Shown piece by piece: positions 5,363 to 9,960 of a stretch of 9,960 nucleotides of DNA (positions are counted from its first letter, which is position 1; each line of letters starts with the position of its first letter). A program made the position numbers and the translations under genes. Origin of the DNA: JBLHUT01 sp047629975 (lineage in GTDB: Bacteria > Pseudomonadota > Alphaproteobacteria > Rhodobacterales > Rhodobacteraceae); assembly GCA_047629975.1 (NCBI GenBank), contig JBLHUT010000126.1, forward strand, positions 1 through 9,960, in the 5' to 3' direction. The notes beneath the pieces were generated by a model. It was not told the DNA's origin. It saw only the letters and a program-made list of their open reading frames with translations, and did no database searches.

Positions 5363-6382
5363 CTACGCCAAATCCGGGTGTTCGTAGGCCATTGGGTATT
5401 GCATCGGTCTAATGGGGCCTGCGGGTACGACTCCATTCCAGCTGCGTCCAAAATAGCCTTGCCTGCAATGCACCAATGATCCTGCATCCGCAACACCGGG
5501 CAATGCATAGACGCGACAAAGCCAGTGCCACAGATGTGGATAGTCAATGATGCGTGCGCCGTTCAGCTTCATCCGCAGATAATAGACGGGGTCATGGCGG
5601 TATAGTGTTGGAAACAGACGAAGATCGGCCTCTGTAAAGTGCTGGCCGGTCAAAAAGGGTCGACCATCGGACAACAGATTGTCAAGCGTCGCAAGGGTCT
5701 CGAAATAGGCGTCAAATGCCGCTGAATAGGTTGCTTGATCCGATGAGAACCCTGCCTTGTAAGCCCCGTTGTTGATTGTGGTGTAGATCAGGGTGTTAAG
5801 CTCGTGGATATCCGAGCCCTCGGATGATGCTTCGGGCACGAGCCGCACGCGGTCTGTCGTTGAAATCGTGCTGCCAAGAGCCCCGGCTGTGCTGTCGAGC
5901 ATGCGGATGATCTCGGCGCTTTCGTTGTTCACGATGCGGCCTGCGATTTTGTCGAAAAGAACAGGAACGGACTGTTCTTCCGACCTTTCCATGCGATAAA
6001 TCTGTTTGACCAAACGCAGGGCTTTCCCGGTGCCGGTTTCCAGCGTGCATTCCGGCAAGGGTTTGCCAGTCAATGTCGCAATCCGGTCGGGCGCGAATTC
6101 CCATAAATTGGGGCCTTCGGGGTCGTTGTCATCTGTGCGATTGGGAAAAGCGACGTCCATTGTGATGCTATCGTGCAGGCCAAGCACGTTTCGTGCCAAA
6201 GTTACACGGTGACACCACGGGCAATTGAGGGCCACGAACAAATGATAACGCCCGGGTTCAGGCGGGAAGTCCGGATCTCCAATTTTATGGCGAAACCTGC
6301 TGACGCCGCGCACGAATTCACCACGCGCGCGGCGTTCTTCTGCTTTGGTCTGGTCTTCTTGGGTTGATATGTCTTTGGTCAT
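5363..6382 (-). CDS. Glutathionyl-hydroquinone reductase-type (Xi class) glutathione transferase
   Basis: This 339-residue soluble enzyme belongs to the YqjG/ECM4/PcpF family, which reduces glutathionyl-hydroquinones with glutathione. Residues 22-60 read EFVRGVSRFRHKIG, then PPEPGRYHLFVALNCPWCHR. This is the family N-terminus, with catalytic Cys54 in the NCPW motif; relatives usually have Ala at the position of Cys57. Mid-protein DKIAGRIVNNESAEIIRML and C-terminal FTEADLRLFPTLYRHDPVYY and DYPHLWHWLCRVYALPGV are also typical, and length is normal. The ATG at 6380-6382 lies about 11 bases after GAGGG and 10 bases after the stop of the hemerythrin-like gene, so the two are probably one operon. 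Substrate and physiological role (quinone, chlorinated aromatic or oxidative-stress detoxification) are inferred from family only. Confidence 0.88.
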   Translation of the reverse strand: MTKDISTQEDQTKAEERRARGEFVRGVSRFRHKIGDPDFPPEPGRYHLFVALNCPWCHRVTLARNVLGLHDSITMDVAFPNRTDDNDPEGPNLWEFAPDRIATLTGKPLPECTLETGTGKALRLVKQIYRMERSEEQSVPVLFDKIAGRIVNNESAEIIRMLDSTAGALGSTISTTDRVRLVPEASSEGSDIHELNTLIYTTINNGAYKAGFSSDQATYSAAFDAYFETLATLDNLLSDGRPFLTGQHFTEADLRLFPTLYRHDPVYYLRMKLNGARIIDYPHLWHWLCRVYALPGVADAGSLVHCRQGYFGRSWNGVVPAGPIRPMQYPMAYEHPDLA

Positions 6383-6392
6383 GTCGTCACAT

Positions 6393-6920
6393 TCACCCTC
6401 TCAACCGGTGATGCAAGATAATTGGCACTGCCAGTTCTTCTTCCTCACCAAGATGCCGCTTGAGGAAGGCCTCGATCGTCTCGCTGGTTTTGTGGAGCTG
6501 TCCTGCTTCTTCATAGGCTTGCGCCTGGTCCATGGTAGATAGTTTGATCAGCCTGTTTGCGGTGCGGGTGAAATCATCCAGCACCTTGTCCAAATCGGCA
6601 TGGTCCTGCTCCAGCACCTCCAGCCCGGCATCAAACCGGGGGTCTGCTGCTGAGAGTTCAGGAAAGTAGCTATGATCTTCCCAGCCGTGATGGCCATGGA
6701 GGTTACTCACCAGATTGCCACCAAAATGCGACAGACGTCCGGTATAGGCGTCCAGTGCGATGTCCATATTCAGCACCCCTTCGGCGTCCAGCCGGATGCG
6801 TTCGGACAAACGGCGGAACATTTGGCGGGCGCCCAGCCAATGGTCTTGCCCCGGTTTGGCTCCGGTCTCTGTCGAGCAATGTTTGCTCTGAAGGAGATAA
6901 GGAATGGCCACGACAGACAC
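6393..6920 (-). CDS. Hemerythrin-like (HHE) domain protein, N-terminus possibly IS-derived
   Basis: This 175-residue, predominantly helical, acidic protein is predicted to be cytoplasmic. Metal-ligand motifs fit a four-helix hemerythrin fold: LHGHHGWEDHSYFPEL (residues 74-89), LEQDHADLD (103-111, His107) and FLKRHLGEEEEL (152-163, His156 and Glu). A di-iron site for oxygen, nitric oxide or iron handling is inferred. The start chosen is GTG at 6918-6920, seven bases after a TGAGG; a TGA lies four codons upstream. The first ~20 residues (VVAIPYLLQSKHCSTET) overlap what looks like the leader and orfA start of an IS3 remnant on the plus strand. The native N-terminus may therefore have been replaced or trimmed. 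Downstream by 10 bases is the GST gene, suggesting co-expression in a stress-response pair. Confidence 0.8.
   Translation of the reverse strand: MSVVAIPYLLQSKHCSTETGAKPGQDHWLGARQMFRRLSERIRLDAEGVLNMDIALDAYTGRLSHFGGNLVSNLHGHHGWEDHSYFPELSAADPRFDAGLEVLEQDHADLDKVLDDFTRTANRLIKLSTMDQAQAYEEAGQLHKTSETIEAFLKRHLGEEEELAVPIILHHRLRG
6891..6898 (+). promoter_or_regulatory. Strong Shine-Dalgarno before the IS3 orfA start
   Basis: AAGGAGAT lies five bases before the ATG at 6904, marking this as the orfA initiation site of the IS3 remnant even though the coding sequence is decayed. It lies antisense within the hemerythrin reading frame. Confidence 0.6.
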
Positions 6921-7121
6921 AAACGAGCCTCACCGCGATGCAGTGCACATCGCGGTGATAGGTGGAATTTCGACGCTGAAGACGTTGGTCCAGAAGCATC
7001 GGCAGAGCGATCGGATGTCGGGTCCGCGGGAGGACCTCGGCAAGAGAACGAACACCTGCGCAACGACGTCCGGCTGCTGCACAAGCAGAGGGACGTGTTA
7101 AATCTTTTTTGCGGGCAATAG
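6904..7121 (+). pseudogene. IS3-family OrfA remnant (copy C)
   Basis: From ATG 6904 the frame reads HRDAVHIAV and then, with some 15-17 residues missing, GISTLKTLVQKHRQSDRMSG and PREDLGK. Around 7050 a single missing base shifts the frame to ENEHLRNDVRLLHKQRDVLN, ending at TAG 7119-7121. Together these make the helix-turn-helix and leucine-zipper portions of an IS3 OrfA (ISTLxxWVQKHR ... ENERLRxxVRLLxxxRDVLKK). The frameshift, a helix-turn-helix deletion and a shortened C-terminus make it non-functional. orfB remains follow in the usual order. Confidence 0.7.
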
Positions 7122-7161
7122 GCCCCTCTCACGCATGTAAACACGTACTTCCGGGCAGCGG

Positions 7162-7357
7162 ATAAGATGTGCGTTCATCGACGTCTGGAAAGCAAAATGG
7201 CCCGTCGAATTTCTGTGCCTGGTTATGCGGGTGACATCGCGTAGGTTCCGAAGCTGGAGGGCGCGACCGATGAGCCAACGACAGCGCAATAACATGCTGA
7301 TCCTGGCTCATATCCGTGAACCACATCGCATAAGCCTGAAAATCTATGGGCGGGCGC
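7162..7357 (+). pseudogene. IS3-family OrfB N-terminus (copy C), cut by IS21
   Basis: The frame reads CAFIDVWKAKWPVEFLCLVM, then RVTSRRFRSWRARPMSQRQR and NMLILAHIREPHRISLKIYG. This is the recognisable N-terminus of an IS3 OrfB subgroup (FAFIDVWKxxWPVEFLCRVMRVTSRGYRAWRxRPxSQRQR ... ILAHIREQHRLSLxSYGRPRM). It breaks off exactly where the IS21 left end begins (7358). The sequence after the IS21 right end does not continue this protein, so the rest was lost by rearrangement. It may be the same sub-type as the C-terminal fragment at 2-153. Confidence 0.75.
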
Positions 7358-7383
7358 TGTTAGATGTCACTTAAAACTGACCC
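7358..7383. repeat. IS21 left terminal inverted repeat (L1)
   Basis: It pairs with 9888-9913 at 24 of 26 positions; mismatches are at the fifth and nineteenth bases. Confidence 0.9.
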
Positions 7384-7398
7384 AGTAGAGGTTAGAAT

Positions 7399-7417
7399 TG
7401 TCACTGAGAAATGACCC
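7399..7417. repeat. IS21 subterminal repeat L2
   Basis: TGTCACTGAGAAATGACCC matches the inner 19 bases of L1 at 16 of 19 positions. It is probably a transposase-binding site. Confidence 0.8.
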
Positions 7418-7470
7418 ATGTGCAACCGTGCCCCTGACGGGATTTGTCGGGGGTCATTGGAGTGATAGAC

Positions 7471-9032
7471 ATGGGATTTTTGAGCGTAATTCGACGATGG
7501 GCTTTAAGGGACAAGATGCCCATTCGCGAGATTTCACGGCGGACTGGGCTGTCTCGCAACACCATCAGGAAGTATCTGCGGGCTGATATCGTAGAACCCA
7601 ACTTCCGGACGCCGACGCGGCCAAGTAAGCTTGATCCGTTTGCAGAAAAGCTGTCGGGTTGGCTGCTGATGGAGCAGCGTAAGTCGCGTAAAGAGCGGCG
7701 TACTGCCAAGCAGATGCATGCGGATTTGGTGCAGCTTGGCTTTGACGGATCATATGAGCGGGTCGCAGTCTTTGTGCGGGCCTGGAAAGCAGACCGGCAG
7801 CGCGCGATGCAAACGACTGGGCGCGGGACTTTTGTGCCGTTAGTATTCCAGCCTGGGGAAGCGTTCCAGTTCGACTGGAGCGAGGATTGGGCCACTATCG
7901 GTGGCGAACGCGTCAAGCTTCAGGTGGCCCATATCAAACTGTCACATAGTCGAGCGTTTCTGGTACGGGCCTATTTGTTGCAGACCCACGAGATGCTGTT
8001 TGATGCCCACTGGCATGCTTTCCGTGTGTTTGGTGGCATCCCGGGCCGCGGAATATACGACAGCGGGAATTGTCCGCCATTGGTCCGAGGACAATGGACG
8101 CGAAGACGGCGGTTGACCGTGTCGGTCGTGGAAAGCAGCGCGATGTGAATGCGCGTTTTTTAGCGATGACCAGCCACTATGTCTTTGAACCGGAATTCTG
8201 CAATCCGGCGGCGGGCTGGGAGAAAGGCCAGGTTGAGAAGAACGTCCGCGATGCGCGCCATCGACTGTGGCAGGTCGCGCCCGTCTTCCCAGACCTTGAA
8301 GCCCTGAACGACTGGCTGGAAGATCGCTGCAAGGTACTTTGGTCCGAGACGGCACACGGTAGTTTGCAGGGGAGCATTACTGATGCTTGGGAAGCCGAGA
8401 AGCCGGCGTTGATGCCCCTACCAAGGGCGTTTGACGGCTTTGTTGAGCTGAGCAAGCGTGTGTCGCCAACCTGTCTGATCGCCTTTGACCGCAACCGCTA
8501 CTCTGTCCCGGCGAGCTTTGCGAACCGGCCAGTCAGCCTGCATATTTACCCCGAACGGCTTGTGATAGTCGCCGAGGGACTGGTGGTGTGCGAACATCTG
8601 CGCATCATTGAACGATCGCACCGTACGCCTGGGCGCGTCATCTATGATTGGCGACACTATTTGGCGGTAGTCCAGCGTAAGCCTGGCGCGCTGCGCAACG
8701 GTGCGCCCTTCGTGGAAATGCCAGATGCCTTCCGCAAGCTTCAAAGCCTTATGCTGCGCAAGCCCGGCGGTGATCGGGAAATGGTCGATATCCTGTCACT
8801 GGTTTTGCATCACGACGAGCAGGACGTACTCTGCGCCGTCGAGATGGCGCTAGAGGCAGGCGTGCCGATCAAGACCCATGTGCTGAACTTGCTTCACAGG
8901 CTGGTGGACGGTACTCAAATTGAGCAACCTGACGTGACGCCACCGACCGCGCTGTCTTTGCGTAAGGAACCTGAGGCCAATGTTGCGCGCTATGACGGGT
9001 TACGGCAGGGAGGTGCGCGCCATGCGTCATGA
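7471..9032 (+). pseudogene. istA: IS21 transposase IstA, frame-disrupted
   Basis: The start is ATG 7471, eight bases after GGAG (7459-7462). The first part has an HTH at residues 18-37 (REISRRTGLSRNTIRKYLRA), FQFDWSEDW with the first catalytic Asp (135), and GRGIYD with the second Asp (197). In relatives GIYD is followed at once by NMRTAVDRV. Here roughly 35 extra bases (8062 to about 8104) intervene, the original frame runs on to a stop at 8146-8148, and TAVDRVGRGKQRDVNARFLA resumes in another frame. That second frame carries NPAAGWEKGQVEKN with the catalytic Glu at 8220-8222, and ends at TGA 9030-9032. The last 11 bases overlap istB. Apart from this one disruption the coding sequence is well preserved, pointing to a recent event. 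Confidence 0.85.
8069..8095. repeat. Inverted repeat within the extra segment of istA
   Basis: ATTGTCC (8069-8075) and GGACAAT (8089-8095) are perfect inverted arms around a 13-base loop. They lie exactly in the part of istA that interrupts the family sequence. The inner loop also holds a near-copy of the left arm (ATTGGTCCG beside ATTGTCCG). Confidence 0.6.
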
Positions 9033-9840
9033 TCCTGCCGGTGCGGCTATTGTCATCATGTTGCGCAGCCTGAAGATGCGTCACGCCAAAGGCGTGCTTG
9101 GCGCACGACGTATGGCCCAGGCCGTCGGCGATCTGCTTGAGCAGGGAGCACCTGCGTTTGATGCTGCCGTCCCGATACTCTCGCAACTGCTCAAAGCTGA
9201 GATGGCTGAACGTGAAGTGCGCTCAATCGCCTATCATATGAAGGCCGCCCGCTTCCCGGCTTACAAGGACCTCTCCGGCTTTACCTTCGCCGCCAGCGAG
9301 ATCAACGAAGCCTTGGTCCGCCAACTGCATCGCTGCGAGTTCATGGACGCTGCTGAGAATGTGGTCTTGATTGGTGGCCCCGGCACTGGCAAATCGCACG
9401 TCGCGACTGCCCTTGGTGTTCAGGCCATCGAACATCATCGTAAACGTGTTCGCTTCTTCTCGACGGTCGAACTGGTCAATGCGCTAGAACAGGAAAAGGT
9501 TCAGGGCAAAGCCGGAAAGATTGCTGAGGCGCTGATCAAGATGGATTTGGTGATCCTTGACGAGCTGGGCTATCTGCCGTTCAGCACCTCAGGCGGTGCT
9601 TTGCTGTTCCATCTTCTCAGCAAGCTCTACGAGCGCACCAGCGTCGTGATCACCACCAACCTGAGCTTCAGCGAATGGGCAACGGTCTTTGGTGACGCCA
9701 AAATGACCACCGCCTTGCTTGATCGACTAACCCATCGCTGCCACATCCTCGAGACCGGTAATGACAGCTACCGCTTCAAAGCCAGCTCCGAAACGGCGAA
9801 ACAGAAACGAAAGGAAACACCACCATTGACCACATCATGA
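9022..9840 (+). CDS. istB: IS21 helper ATPase IstB
   Basis: The start is ATG 9022, eight bases after AGGGAGG (9007-9013) and overlapping the end of istA, the usual translational coupling. The 272-residue AAA+ ATPase assists IstA in target choice and strand transfer. Walker A GGPGTGKS is at residues 118-125, Walker B VILDELG at 177-183, and sensor-like TTNLSFSEW at 211-219. The C-terminal THRCHILETGNDSYRFK is typical of the subgroup. The frame is open throughout. Residues about 19-31 (MRHAKGVLGARRM) look like an insertion into the family's LKxxGMAxA segment, about nine residues longer than expected, encoded by a hairpin-forming stretch. Its effect on function is unknown. Confidence 0.9.
   Translation: MRHDPAGAAIVIMLRSLKMRHAKGVLGARRMAQAVGDLLEQGAPAFDAAVPILSQLLKAEMAEREVRSIAYHMKAARFPAYKDLSGFTFAASEINEALVRQLHRCEFMDAAENVVLIGGPGTGKSHVATALGVQAIEHHRKRVRFFSTVELVNALEQEKVQGKAGKIAEALIKMDLVILDELGYLPFSTSGGALLFHLLSKLYERTSVVITTNLSFSEWATVFGDAKMTTALLDRLTHRCHILETGNDSYRFKASSETAKQKRKETPPLTTS
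9082..9096. repeat. Perfect hairpin within istB
   Basis: CACGCC, AAA, GGCGTG forms a six-base stem with a three-base loop. Outer TGCG (9077-9080) and CGCA (9101-9104) are also inverted. It encodes the residues that appear inserted relative to the IstB family. Confidence 0.6.
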
Positions 9841-9863
9841 CGAAGAAAGCATAACGACTGAAC

Positions 9864-9882
9864 GGGTCAAATCTCGGTGACA
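9864..9882. repeat. IS21 subterminal repeat R2
   Basis: The reverse complement TGTCACCGAGATTTGACCC matches L2 at 16 of 19 positions. Confidence 0.8.
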
Positions 9883-9887
9883 ATACC

Positions 9888-9913
9888 GGGTCAGATTTAA
9901 GTGACATCCAACA
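9888..9913. repeat. IS21 right terminal inverted repeat (R1)
   Basis: It is the inverted copy of 7358-7383, with 24 of 26 matches, ending in CA. Confidence 0.9.
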
Positions 9914-9960
9914 CCCTGATCGACGGTAGTGCCTGCGAGCTTTCATCCTGACGGTTGCGG

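Larger units (their letters stand above)
7358..9913 (+). mobile_element. IS21-family insertion sequence
   Basis: The left end 7358-7383 begins TGTTAGATGTCAC. The right end 9888-9913 is its inverted copy with 24 of 26 matches. The element starts TG and ends CA as IS21 members do, spans 2,556 bp and carries istA then istB. A second pair of internal 19-base repeats (7399-7417 and 9864-9882) provides the multiple terminal binding sites typical of the family. No target duplication is visible: the left flank ends GGGCGC and the right flank begins CCCTGA. The left flank is an IS3 orfB that does not resume on the right. istA carries a frame disruption, so this copy is probably immobile unless helped in trans. 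Confidence 0.9.

Noticed and set aside
5014..5547. 177-codon minus-strand open frame
   Set aside because: It is in a different frame from the GST gene over their overlap and antisense to the integrase remnant, without recognisable motifs.
5796..6104. 102-codon minus-strand frame inside the GST gene
   Set aside because: It is a shadow frame of a well-supported enzyme gene.
6672..7121. Plus-strand 149-codon open frame as an intact gene
   Set aside because: Its first half is antisense to the hemerythrin gene; only the final part (ENEHLRNDVRLL) is meaningful, as the shifted end of an IS3 OrfA.
7358..9913. Programmed frameshifting in istA
   Set aside because: IS21 istA is not known to need it, there is no slippery heptamer at the break, and the frame change coincides with extra bases.
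1..9960. CRISPR arrays, tRNA or rRNA genes, toxin-antitoxin pairs, defence systems
   Set aside because: No spaced repeat arrays, no recognisable RNA gene sequences and no matching protein motifs were seen.

Overview
The window looks like an accessory, insertion-sequence-rich stretch from a Roseobacter-group (Rhodobacterales) alphaproteobacterium. That is inferred from the moderate-to-high GC content, the Rhodobacterales-like sub-types of IS3, IS21 and IS66, and the style of the cargo proteins. Octadecabacter-like genomes, full of IS remnants, are a plausible but unproven match. Most of the DNA is mobile-element debris. Only two small cargo operons, both on the minus strand, look like intact host genes.

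Layout. Bases 1-153 are the right end of an IS3-family element (orfB C-terminus plus inverted repeat 126-153). Bases 154-208 and 2022-2230 are two halves of an IS256-type transposase 5' end on the minus strand. They are split by a decayed IS66 element at 209-2013, whose 8-bp target duplication is still recognisable (201-208 and 2014-2021, 7 of 8 identical). At 2231 the left end of a second IS3 copy begins and carries a broken orfA. Bases 2506-4031 hold a two-gene metal-transport operon: a DUF1007 periplasmic protein and a NicO/RcnA-family permease, the same pairing as ZevA-ZevB of Haemophilus influenzae. A further degenerate IS3-type orfB (about 4272-4720) and a tyrosine-recombinase remnant with an in-frame TAG (4876-5211) follow. 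Bases 5363-6920 hold a second operon: a hemerythrin-like protein followed by a glutathionyl-hydroquinone-reductase-type (Xi class) glutathione transferase. From about 6890 to 7357 lies another IS3 remnant (orfA and the start of orfB). It is cut by an IS21-family element at 7358-9913 that has near-perfect 26-bp ends, paired subterminal repeats, a frame-disrupted istA and an open istB.

How it fits together. The nesting gives an order of events: IS256 remnant, then IS3 copies and IS66 into or beside it, and separately IS3 followed by IS21. The metal-transport pair and the hemerythrin/GST pair survive as islands. The hemerythrin gene's N-terminus may have been supplied by the abutting IS3 leader. 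I did not find a convincing undescribed system. The most unusual signals are short hairpin-bearing insertions in both istA and istB, the re-assemblable IS256 gene hidden across IS66, and the possible IS-derived start of the hemerythrin gene.
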